Assembly (NCBI GenBank): GCA_963765705.1
Contig: CAVXXJ010000001.1
Location: forward strand, 415,999 to 479,998
Direction: 5' to 3'
Source: Gaiellasilicea sp963765705
GTDB taxonomy: Bacteria > Actinomycetota > Thermoleophilia > Gaiellales > Gaiellaceae
Length of the DNA stretch: 64,000 nt
The stretch's first letter is position 1, and each line of letters starts with the position of its first letter. The notes below the pieces were generated by a model. That model was given only the letters and a program-made list of their open reading frames with translations. It made no database searches and was not told the DNA's origin. This document shows, piece by piece, positions 28,129 through 38,900 of this stretch. A program made the translations under genes and the position numbers.

Positions 28129-29376
28129 CTAGACCGTTGCGGGAGAGGTGATGCCCGCGGCCTGGCGCAGCGCGTCGGCCTTGTCGGTGCGCTCCCACGT
28201 GAAGTCGCGGTCCTCGCGGCCGAAATGGCCGTAGGCGGCCGTCTTCTCGTAGATCGGGCGGCGCAGGTCGAGGTCGCGGAGGATCGCGGCCGGACGCAGG
28301 TCGAAGTGCTCGCGCACGAGCTGCTCGATCCGATCCTGCGTCAGCCCCTCCGCCTGGGTGCCGAAGGTGTCGACCAGCACGGAGAGCGGATGCGCGACGC
28401 CGATCGCGTAGGCGACCTGGATCTGGCAGCGCTGCGCGAGCCCGGCGGCGACGACGTTCTTCGCGACGTAGCGGGCCGCGTAGGCCGCCGAGCGGTCGAC
28501 CTTCGTCGGATCCTTGCCCGAGAAGGCGCCGCCGCCGTGTGGAGCGGCCCCGCCGTACGTGTCGACGATGATCTTGCGCCCCGTCAGGCCGGTATCGCCC
28601 ATCGGGCCGCCGATCACGAACTTCCCCGTCGGGTTGACGTAGACGAAGTCCTTCTCCTCGAGCCGCTTCGAGTCGTAGAGCGAGTGCGGCAGGATCGGGT
28701 GGAGGACGTGCTCGATCAGGTCCGGCTTGATCAGCGCCTCCGAGTCGAGCCCGTCGCGGTGCTGGGTCGAGACGAGGATGCGCTCGATCTCGACGGGCCG
28801 CTGGTGCCCATGCTCGTCGACCTCGTAGCGCACCGTCACCTGCGCCTTTCCGTCGGGCCGCAGATAAGGCAGCACGTCCGCCTTGCGCACCTCGGAGAGC
28901 CGTTTGCAGATCCGGTGCGCGAGCTGGATCGGCAGCGGCATCAGCTCGTCGGTCTCGTTCGAGGCGTAGCCGAACATCATTCCCTGGTCGCCGGCGCCGA
29001 CGCGGTTGAGCGGGTCGGCGTCGCCGTGCTGAGCCTCGTAGGAGTCGTCGATGCCCTGCTCGATGTCGGCCGACTGCTCGTCGATCGCAACGACCACGCC
29101 GCACGTCTCGGCGTCGAAGCCGTACTTGGCGCGCGTGTAGCCGATGTTCGAGATCGTCCGGCGGACGAGGCGCGGGATGTCCACGTAGGTCTCCGTCGTG
29201 ATCTCGCCGGCGACGACGACGAGGCCGGTCGTGATCAGCGTCTCGCAGGCAACGCGTCCGTTGACGTCGTCGGTGAGGACGGCGTCGAGGACCGCGTCCG
29301 AGACCTGGTCGGCGATCTTGTCCGGGTGCCCCTCGGTGACGGACTCGGAGGTGAATGAGAATGAGCGCACAGCCAT
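28129..29376 (-). CDS. metK: S-adenosylmethionine synthetase
   Basis: 415 residues. It makes SAM from methionine and ATP. Signatures include FTSESVTEGHPDKIADQVSD, the ATP/K loop VGAGDQGMMFGYA, GGAAPHGGGAFSGKDPTKVD and DLRPAAILRDLDL. Motifs and length are standard. In many actinobacteria priA follows metK closely; here the iron cluster and two other genes separate them. No SAM riboswitch is visible in the 32 bases upstream. Confidence 0.96.
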   Translation of the reverse strand: MAVRSFSFTSESVTEGHPDKIADQVSDAVLDAVLTDDVNGRVACETLITTGLVVVAGEITTETYVDIPRLVRRTISNIGYTRAKYGFDAETCGVVVAIDEQSADIEQGIDDSYEAQHGDADPLNRVGAGDQGMMFGYASNETDELMPLPIQLAHRICKRLSEVRKADVLPYLRPDGKAQVTVRYEVDEHGHQRPVEIERILVSTQHRDGLDSEALIKPDLIEHVLHPILPHSLYDSKRLEEKDFVYVNPTGKFVIGGPMGDTGLTGRKIIVDTYGGAAPHGGGAFSGKDPTKVDRSAAYAARYVAKNVVAAGLAQRCQIQVAYAIGVAHPLSVLVDTFGTQAEGLTQDRIEQLVREHFDLRPAAILRDLDLRRPIYEKTAAYGHFGREDRDFTWERTDKADALRQAAGITSPATV

Positions 29377-29408
29377 GAGCGACGAAGCTTAGCGACCTGC
29401 CCCGGGGG

Positions 29409-29993
29409 TCAGTCCGAGTAGCCGCCGCATTCGGTGACGTCGAGCGACAGCGCGTAGGCGCGTGACGCCGCACCGGCCGCGTTGGCTTCCTGGAGCGAGC
29501 GCTGAATCGCCTCGGTGTCGCCCGTCTCGATCGCGGCTCGGTACCGGGTCAGGCTTCGCTCGAGCTTCGTCATGTTCTCGATGAAGAGCGCCACCTTCTT
29601 CGCCTCGCTCTCCTTTGCGGGTGGCTTGACGGCCGTCACCGCACGCACCTGCTTCCGAACGAGGGGCAGCAGGTCGTCGAGCCACCGCTGGAGCCCAGAC
29701 GCGTCCATGGGCGGGGCGAGCGCGTCGATCTGTGCCTGCAACGGCGTGCAGGCCGCATCTACCTGCTTCGACCAGCGGCTCTGATCCGCGGGAGGCTCCG
29801 GACGTGGTTCGCTCCCGGTCGTCGTCGGCTGAGCGGTCGTCGTCGGCTCAGCGGTCGACGTCGGCTCGGCGGTCGACGTCGCCGGCGTCGTCGCCGCTGT
29901 GCCCGTGGCTTCGTCATCACCCCCGTCACCCGAGCAGCCGGTGGCCGCGGCGACGACCAGCGCGGCCGCGAGCGCCCAGATGAGCGGTCTCAC
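29409..29993 (-). CDS. putative lipoprotein coupled to the giant surface protein
   Basis: 194 residues from GTG 29993, which overlaps the stop of the 13-kb gene (GTGA), so it is probably translated from the same message. The signal peptide ends in a lipobox (AAATGC, lipid Cys at about 19). A Thr/Pro-rich spacer with three near-identical STAEPT units follows, then a helical domain (about 70-190) with two cysteines (DAACTP, DVTECGG). No family was recognised. The arrangement suggests a membrane-anchored partner or docking factor for the giant protein, but this is inference from coupling alone. Confidence 0.75.
   Translation of the reverse strand: MRPLIWALAAALVVAAATGCSGDGGDDEATGTAATTPATSTAEPTSTAEPTTTAQPTTTGSEPRPEPPADQSRWSKQVDAACTPLQAQIDALAPPMDASGLQRWLDDLLPLVRKQVRAVTAVKPPAKESEAKKVALFIENMTKLERSLTRYRAAIETGDTEAIQRSLQEANAAGAASRAYALSLDVTECGGYSD
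29824..29877 (-). repeat. three 18-bp tandem repeats in lipoprotein spacer
   Basis: Units GTCGGCTGAGCGGTCGTC, GTCGGCTCAGCGGTCGAC and GTCGGCTCGGCGGTCGAC follow one another without gaps. They encode the Thr/Pro spacer repeats of the lipoprotein. The copy number may vary between strains. Confidence 0.75.
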
Positions 29994-32900
29994 GGAATCG
30001 TGACGCCGGGCCCGCAGGTGAAGTGCGCGGGCGTGTCCGGGTGGACCGGATTCGTGTTCTTGCCGTGCTCGTTCGGGAAGACGATCGCCGTCTCGCGGAA
30101 GCCCGAGCTGCCCGCGGTGGCCGTGGTCGTCGCGCCGAAGCCCTGCGACATCGCCTGGAGGAACGCAACCATGCCGGGTGAGACGGCGCGGGTCGAGACC
30201 CAGTCGCCGTACGTGGACGGGCAGAGGTAGTAGCCGTTGTACACGCCCGACCAATCGAGCAGCCGGTCGCCGGGCTTCGGCCCGTTGTCACCCTCGTTCG
30301 CCTGCATCGTGTCCTGATCCCAGCCGCCGTAGATGTAGTCGATGCCCTCGAAGTTCTCCTGCGCGTAGGCGACTCCATTGTGAGACGCCTCGCCGCCGGC
30401 GAGCTGGAACCACGTCTCCGGGTCGCTCGTCGGCGTCACGCCCGGCGTCGAGGTCACGGAGCGCGGCCGCACGTCGAGGTAGTCGGCGCCGTAGCCGCCC
30501 CAGAGATGGTCGTGGCCCGAGCCGCCCCAGGCGGCGTCGACACGGTCGTGGGCCATGCGGGCCTGCGCCTTGCCCTTGACCGCCGTCGTCGCGGTGAAGT
30601 TGTCACCGAGCCAGATCCGGTCGTCACCCGCGTTGCCGTTCGCGAGATCCTCCCCGGGGCCGGTGTGGATCGCGTCGTTCGCGTCGCCGCCGAGTGCGAC
30701 ATCGTGACCGATCCCGGCTGTGCTCGCCTGGGACTCGTCGAACGCATAGAGGGTGACCTCGCGCTTGAGCGTGCCTGCGTAGTTGATCGTGGAGCCGAGG
30801 AACGGCTGCTCCGGCGCGATGAACTGATTCAGCGGCGGGTCGGGGACCGTGTCCGGGGTCGGGCCGCCGAGCTGGTTGTCGACGATCTTGCCCATGTCGC
30901 CGACGATCGCGTCCTCCTCCTCGTTGCCCTCGAGCCAGTCGTTGCCGAGCAGGCCGTAGACGTCGTCCTTGCCGCCGCCGCCCCGGACGTAGTCGTTGCC
31001 GAACGCGCCGGCGCTCTCCCTGACCGTTCGTGTCGTCACGTCGCGTCGCACCATGTCGCTGGCGGTGTACGGCCCGCGCGCCGGCTGGGAGTTCGGCCGG
31101 TCGGTGGCGACGAACGGGCCGGCACCCGGGCCCGCCATCGTCAGCCAGACGCCGGACGCGCCGGTGTAGCGGTCGACGAATGCGTTGTCGCCGGTGACGA
31201 TGTCGTCCTCGGCGTTCCCTTCGACGACGTCGTGGCCGTCGAGGAGGTTGAAGGGCCGGTTGGCGTCGGCGATCGCGCCTGGGGCGAAGCCTGCGTCGCG
31301 GTCGGCCGGCGGCAGGATCACGTTCAGGTGACCCGTGTTGGCGGAGGAGCCGCCGACGACGTCGTCCTCGCCCTCGCCGCCGACGAGGTTGTCGGAGCCC
31401 TGGTTGCCCTCGATGTAGTCCTCGCCGGTCTCGCCGAGAATGGTGTCTCCGGGCGCCGCCGAGCGGCACTGCGGGTCGTTCAGGTCGGGCAGGTCGTCGT
31501 TGTCGTTGTCGCCGTTCGGCACCTCCTCGGAGCCGGAGAGCGTGCCCGACCCTGGCCCGCCGGTCGCGTCCTGGCAGTTGGCGGCGCCTGCGACGCCCGA
31601 CTCCGTGCCGTACGCGTCCACCGCGGCGCCGTTGGCCTGGCCGAGGAGGATGTCCTCGCCGCCGTTGCCGCTGATCGTGTCGACGCCGCTCTCGCCGGAC
31701 GCCGAGTCGCCGGGCTCGCCGGTACCGACGAGATCGATGTCGAAGAGGAGGACGTCGCGCAGCTGTGCGCCGGGCTCGGCGTCGACGTCCTTGCGCTGGG
31801 CGTCGATCCGCCAGGCGCCGGCCGCGAGCGGGCGCTGGATCCGAGCGTTGTCGCCGGCGATCACGTCGTTGTCGCCCGCCGTGCCGTCGCCGTTGTCGCC
31901 CACGATCACGTCGTTCGCGTCACGGAGCGTCTCGCCGGACCGCGTCGGGTCGAGCGTGCCGTCACGGTTCGCGTCGAGGACACCGGTCGTGGCCGAGCCG
32001 CCGCCGGCGATGTCGTCTTCGCCGAAGTTGCCGTGGATCGCGTCGGCGCCGCCGTTGCCCTCGATGTAGTCGTCCGCGCCGACATCGCCTGGATCTGCGT
32101 TGTCGAGATCGGCGTCGTCGCCCTTGATCGTGTCCACGCCGCCGCCGCCGAAGAGGAGATCCTCGTTGGCCTCGCCGTTGATCGTGTCGTCGCCGTTGGT
32201 GCCGTTCGTCTCCGGCGCGGTGTTGGCCGTCGTCGCGAGATCGAGCAGGCGGACCACGCGCAGGATCGCAGATACATCCCAGCTCGCTTCCTGCCACGTG
32301 CCGTTGAACGGCAGCTTGCCGGGCGTCGGAATCGGGCTGCCGAGCTCGCGGTCGACGGTCGCGTTGTCACCGATGACAACATCGTCGTCTCCACTCGCAA
32401 CACCGCCGGCACCGTCGCCGCCGTGCAGGGTGTCGTTGACGGCGTCGTCGCCCGTGGGATTGTCGATGCGGCCGGCGACCGCCGTTGCCTCGTCGTCCGA
32501 GAACGTCCGGCCGGTGCCGCCGATCACGTCGTCCTGTCCTTCGTTGCCGGTGATCAGGTCGTCGTTGGCGTTGCCCTCGAGGTGGTCGTCCTGGGCGTTG
32601 CCCTGGATCTCGTCGTCGCCGCCCTGGCCGTACGCCACGTCGACGCCGTCGTTGCCGTAGATCTTGTCGCCGCCCGAGGTGCCGTTCGTGAGCGGAGCGA
32701 GATCCGTCGTCGTGGCGACATCGCGCTGGCGCATGACCCGACGGACGACGTCGAGCGCATCCGGGCTGTGCAGGTCGTCGAGGATCCACTGGCCGCCCTC
32801 GAGCGCACGCTCGATCACGGTGTTGTCGCCGGCGAGCGCGTCGCCGCCGCCGTCGCCGAAGATCGTGTCCCCGGTGTCCTTGCGGCCGTCGACGCCGCTG

Positions 32901-35900
32901 GCCGGATCCTGCGTCTCGACGCCGGCCACCATGCGGTAGATCCGCCCGGTGCCGCCGCCTGCGTCGTCGGCGCCGGCATCGCCGTGGATGACGTCGCCCG
33001 CGAAGGTGGGCCAGTCGACGCCGTACGCGCCGGCCGGGTCGGGCGCATTGCCGGTGCCGTTGGCGTTCCCCTCGAGCAGATCCTGGTCGTTGCCGCCCGA
33101 GATGCCGTCGTTGCCGCCCTGGCCGTAGACCACGTCGTCAGCGTCGCCGCCGAGCAGCTCGTCGTTGCCGCTCGTCCCGTTCGTGAGCGGAGCGTCGTCG
33201 AGAGTGGTCGCGACGTCCATCAGCGCGATCACGCGATCGACCGCGTTGTTGAACGTGTTCGCCTTCCAGAGACCGGTGTCGTCCGGGGTGCTGCCGGCGT
33301 CGCCGTCCTGCGTCTGGCGGACGATCCGGGCGTTGTCGCCGGCGATGGCGTCGAAGTCGGCCTCGCCCTGGATCACGTCGTTGGCGTCGATGCGGCCGTC
33401 GGTGGCGGAGCTCGGCGTGGCCGAGTCGGTCCGCCCGGTGCCGCCGACCAGGTCGTCCTGGCCGTCGCCGCCGAGGATCGCGTCGGCGCCGGCGTTGCCG
33501 AACGCGAAGTCGTCGCCGAGGCCGCCCTTGATCGAGTCGCCTCCGCCCTGGCCGTACAGGCGGTCGTGGGCGTCCTCGCCGCCGATCGTGTCGCCGTCCG
33601 AGGTGCCGGCGGCCGGATCGGTGGTGGTCGTGTCGACGTCCCAGATCTGGATGCGGCGGATGACTGCGTCGGCCGCGTTGGAGAGGCGGAACGTGTTGCA
33701 GTCGTAGCCCTGGCTGAAGCCGGCCGGGCAGTCGGAGCCCGCGGCCCGCGTGATGTCCGCGTTGTCGCCCGCGATCACGTCGTGGCCCTGGCCGCCCCAG
33801 ACGTCGTCGGCGCCGTCGGCCACGCCGCCGTCACCCTGGTTCGTGCCGCCGATCAGATCGTCCTGGCCGGTGTCGCCGTAGAGGCCGATCGCGGCGACGG
33901 GCGGGCCGCCGAGCACGCCGGCGCCGTCCGAGCCGCCGTTGCCTTCGACGTAGTCGTCGCCAGCGTCGCCGTGCACGAGGTCGCCCGCGCCGCCGGCGTA
34001 CACGTCGTCGTTCTCGTCGTTGCCCTGGATGTAGTCGCCGCCGCCGTCCGTGCCTGGATTGCGGAGCACGACGGAGCGCGTGGTGGTGCCGTCAGGATCG
34101 CTGCCGCCCGGCCGTGTGACGTCGCCGTCGTCGCCGACGATGACGTCCTGGGCCGCGTTGCCGAGAATCGTGTCGCCGTTGTCCGCCTCGGGCGGCGTTC
34201 CCTGCGAGCCGCCGACGATGTCGTCCTCGTTGGCGTCGCCGTACATGACGTCGCCGTCGCCGCCGCCGGCGGGCGCCCAGCCGTTGACGCCCGACGGGAT
34301 CAGGTGGAGGTCGGAGTTGACGGGTGCCAGGGGGTTCGCGGAGTCGTCGAGCGGCAGGGCCGACGAGGTGTTCCCGTTGCCCTCCATGAGGTCGTCGCCG
34401 CCGCCGCCGCGCATCGCGTCGTCCGCAGCGCCTCCACGCATGACGTCGATCTCGCCGTCGCCGTACATCTCGTCGGAGTCGGCATTGCCCTCCATCGTGT
34501 CGGCGCCCGGGCCGCCGCGCATCAGGTCGTTCTGCGCGTCGCCGAACATCATGTCGTTGGCGTCCTCGCCGTACATCTCGTCGTCGCCGTCGTTGCCGTG
34601 CATCGTGTCGACGCCGGGGCCGCCGCGCAGCTCGTCGTCGTTCGCGTCGCCGTTCATCGTGTCGGTGCCGCCCTGGCCCCACTCGAAGTCGTCGCCGCTG
34701 CCGCCGTTGATCGTGTCGTTGCCGACGAACGCGCCGGCGAGCGCGACGATGACCGCAGCGCCGCTGCGCGTGAGCGTGCCTTCGTCGCCGAGGATGTAGT
34801 CGCGCCCGGCACCGCCGTTGAGCAGGTCGCCGCCGCCGGCCGCAGGCGAGTTGTCGGTGCCGCCGACGATGTTGTCGTCGTCGCCGCCACCCTCGACCGT
34901 ATCCTTGTGGGCGCCGCCGCCGATCTCGTCGTTGCCGCCGCCACCGCACATGAGGTCGTTGCCGTTGCCGCCGTCGAGCTGGTCGTTCTCCTCGCCGCCG
35001 TACATCTCGTCGTCGCCGTCGGCGCCGATCAGAGCGTCGCTGTTGTCGCCGCCGCCCGTGCCGTCCGCGTTCTGAATCGCGCCGGTATCGGTGCCGTCGG
35101 CGGTGCAGTCGGTGAGGACCTCGTCGCCGTAGAGCTTGTCGTTGCCGCCGTCAGCGGTGAGCGTGTCGTTGCCGTCGCCGCCGCGGAGGTCGTCGACCGA
35201 CGTTGCGGCCGGGTTGTCGGGACCGGCCGAGACGACGTCGTTGTCGCCGTTGCCCTGGAGCGTGTCGCCGCCCTTGCCGCCGTTGATGTTGTCGTTGCCG
35301 GCGCCGCCCTGGACGTCGGTGTCGTCGCCGTCGCCGGCATCGATCTTGTCGTCGCCGTCGTCGCCGCGGATGAGGTCGGCGCGGACGCCGGTGATGAGCC
35401 GGTCGTTCTCGGACCCGCCTCTGAGGTCGTCGGCGCCGTCGCCGGTCGTGATCTCGTCCGCACCGGAGCCGCCCGTGATGACCGCGTCGAGCCTGAACGG
35501 CACCGGCGGGTTCTGCTGGTTCGGCTGGGACATGGTCCCCGAGTTGCTGCCGGGCAGCAGCTGGATGGTGTCGTCGCCGTCGTCGGCGTTGGCCCTGAGC
35601 TCGGCCGTGCCGTCGTTGACCGCCGTCGTCGTCAGGAACTCGTCCTCCTGGATGCCGAACGCGGTGATCGAGAACCGTGTCTTCCCGCTGTTCGGACCGG
35701 AGGTGAACGACTCCATCTGCCGGACGGTGAACGTCTCGTCGAGCTCGTCTTCGGCCACGTTTCTCTTCTTGCGCTCGGTTTCCGAGCCCATGTGCAGGAA
35801 CAGGACCTCGCCCTCCACGCGTGCGAGGTTCGGTGGTTCCGGATCGCACACGTCCAGGTCGAATTCGAGCAGCGTGATCCGCACGATCTCGATCGAGAAC

Positions 35901-38900
35901 TCGATCGACGTGATGAAGAGGTCGATTTCGACGAACGCCGAGAGCGCTGCCTCGATCTTCCCGGACACGTCGAACAGGCAGAGCGGGTTCGACAGCCTCG
36001 AGATGATCTCCTCGATTCGGAGCTTGCCGTCCTGCGGGTCGTCTTCGTGGAGGTCGAGCGAGGTCGTGAAGATGATCTCGCCTCGGATGCCGACCTTGAA
36101 GATGTAGACGCTGACTGCGCCCTCGGCGTAGACGGTGCCGATGAACTTGACCTCGGGCACCTCCGCACCGGCGGCGTTGTAGTCGTCGAGGAAGATGCCG
36201 TCGAGCAGGTGCGTACCGGTGCCGCCCTCGAGCACCTTGCGCAACCCTGACGTGTCGTAGCCGATCGCGAAGCGGCCCTCGACGCGGAACGAGCCGCCGA
36301 TGCAGATCTGCACGGGCACCGGCCCGATCAGGATCGGCGGGAAGCAGAAGTCGAAGCCCGCGCCGGCGCCGAACGTGCCCGCGTCGTAGCGGACGAGCGT
36401 CGCGTCCTTGCCCATCAGGACGCCGAAGATCTGGCTCGCGTTGCCGAGGAACGGGAACGTCAGGCCGCAGACGCCGAAGGTGGAGCCACGGTCCGGATCG
36501 CACTCGTCGGGCGGGTTGTCGATCGACGAGTAGTCGGAATCCGCCGCGAAGTCGTCGACGAGGTTGTCCGCTGCGTCGGCGTTGAGGATGCCCTGATCCG
36601 GCGAGTCGGGTAGTGGCGGGGAGTTGCCTGCGCGCTCGCCGCTGACCTCGAAGCTGCCGCCGCCCGGCCCGCCGCCGAGCGGGATCAGCAGGCTGCCGTC
36701 GGACGGGATCGAGTTGACGAACTGGATGAACTGCAGGATCGAGCGCAGCATCGAGAGGTCGTTGCCGCTCACCGCTTCGAGCACGTCGAGGACCGTCACC
36801 GGTCCCTCGCCGATCAGCTTCGAGAGGTCGGAGATGATCGGTACCTCGCCCTGGATCAGCTCGACGACGGGCATCAACGGCCCGGTGATCTTCTTGACCT
36901 GCTTGACGATCGGGCTGAGGAAGTCGCTGATGAACTGGCCCGCGTCGAGGTTGAGCGCGTCGAAGGCGATGTCCAGCTCGTCGAAGTCGAGGCCTTCGGT
37001 CGTGTTGACGACGAAGCCCCAGTAGAGGTGGAGCTTTCCGAGCACGCTCGGGAAGCCGGCGCTCTGGCCGACGTTGAGTCCCGTGCGGAAGCGCACGTCG
37101 ACGTTCGCCTGGCCGGTCAGCTCCGGCGAGAGGCCGATGTCGCCCGACAGGAGGTCGGCGACGGAGACGCGGTCGTCGCTCGTCGTCAGGTCGAGCTTGA
37201 GCGCGAGACAGAGGGCAGTCGGGTCCTCCGAGTCGCCCTCGAGATCGTCGGTGCAGTCCTGGCCGGTGTCCTTGTCGCGGATCGTGACCGCGAGGAAGGC
37301 GAGCTCACCCGCGAGGCAGCGCGTGGTCGAGAAGCCGGCGAGCTGGGTCGGCTCGGTGGCCCCGCTCGTCGGATAGTCGTGGTCGGCGTCGGTGCAGTTG
37401 ATGGCCGCGTTGGTGCCGATGCCGACGCTCGCCGCGAGGTTCAGCTCGCTCGAGCCACCGTCCGCCTCGTCGGGCGGGTGCAGCTCGATGACGGCGTAGT
37501 TGTCCCCGTCGGTCGCGCCTGTCTGGTGCCACTCGACGCCCTCGTCGGCCGTCGTGCCCGGATTGTCGCAACGCAGGATCGTCGCTTCGACCGAGTAGAT
37601 CCGGCAGCCCTCGTCGGTGTCGAGGTTCCAGAGCCACATGCCCGGCTCGACGTCACCGTCGAAGCTGGCGTCGTCGTCGACGAGGTAATTGATGACGGCC
37701 CAGCCGTCTGGTGTCTCGTCCGGGTCGGGGCCCGGGTCGGGGCCGTCCCCGTCCTCGTCGTCCGCGTTCGTGTCGATGTCGGGCGCCCGCTTGGCCTCGT
37801 TCTCGGTGCCGGTGATCGCGGTGTCCGCGTCGGGCGCGTCGTCACCGTTCGGCAGGCCGTCCGCGCCGGTCTCGCCGCCCGCGAACGACTTGGGGCCGCT
37901 CGTCCGCAGGTACGGGCCGTCCTCGTTCAGGCCGAAGTCGACGAACGTGCTCCAGCCGACGTCGCTCGCAACGCCGCCGGTCATCCGGACCGGCAGTCCG
38001 CGGAGGCCGATGTCGAACGGCACGTCCGCGTCCACGAGGTCGTCGCCGAGCAGGAACGTGATCCGCAGGTCGCGGATGCTCGTCAGCTCGTGGCCGACCT
38101 CGCACGGGACGTAGGAGCTCGTGCAGAGCGGGGTGACGACGACGTCGTCGATCGTCACGTCGCCGCTGCCGTTCAGGTCCAGGATCAGGTCGGCGCCGTC
38201 GGTGCCGGGCCCGAGCCCCTTGAACGCCGTTCCGGCGCCGTCGTAGATGAACGACTGGAGCTTCTTCGCGACCTCCCACGGCTCCGGGGAGTTGTCGTCG
38301 TCGCCGTTCGGCGGGTCGTCCACCGTCGCGGTGATCTGCTCCGCGAGCGCGGCAAACGGGGTCACGACCTCGTCGTTGAACGTGCCGACGATGTTGGCGC
38401 CCGCATCGAGCGTGTCGCCGACGAGCGGGATGCTGACGCCCTTCGCCGCGCCGTCGAGCTCCGATTCGAGCTTGGTCAGCAGCTGCGGCAGGACCTGGAG
38501 CAGCAGCCCCCAGTTGAGCGCCTGGCCGTCGAGGAGCGCCTGGAGCCCGGCGGGCAGCGTGGGTGTGCACGAGAGCGGTTCGGCGGTACAGGCCAGCTTG
38601 AGCGGGTCGGCGAACGCCACGCCTGCGACCTCGACGCTGAGGACGCCGCAGGCGTCGCCGGTCGAGCCGGGGCTGGCCGGGTCCTCACACTCGAGATCCG
38701 GGTCCGCGCCCTGGAACGTGACGTCCAGGTCGCCGAAGAAGTCGCCGATCGTGAACGTGCGGTTGTTGTCGATCGCGTCGTCGAGGGCGTCGTCGCCGGC
38801 ATCGCTCGTGTCCTTCACGACGCTCAGCTCGGCGCCGAGCTTGACCACGCCGGTGCCGGGATCCTCTGTGTCCGGATCGCCGTCGACGTCCTCGACGGCC

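Noticed and set aside
29377..29408. SAM riboswitch before metK
   Set aside because: Only 32 bases separate metK from the neighbouring gene, too short for any SAM riboswitch class.
30290..35500. CRISPR-like regular repeats
   Set aside because: The units are codon-based, of variable length and translate as RTX nonapeptides. There are no constant repeats with unique spacers and no cas genes.
30380..36250. A 1956-residue open frame on the plus strand opposite the RTX region, and similar long frames at 37028-39598 and 39620-41377
   Set aside because: They mirror the strong GGC/GAC codon rhythm of the giant gene, which lacks stops in the opposite frame. The products are low-complexity Val/Ala/Asp/Arg strings with no domains, signal or ribosome site.
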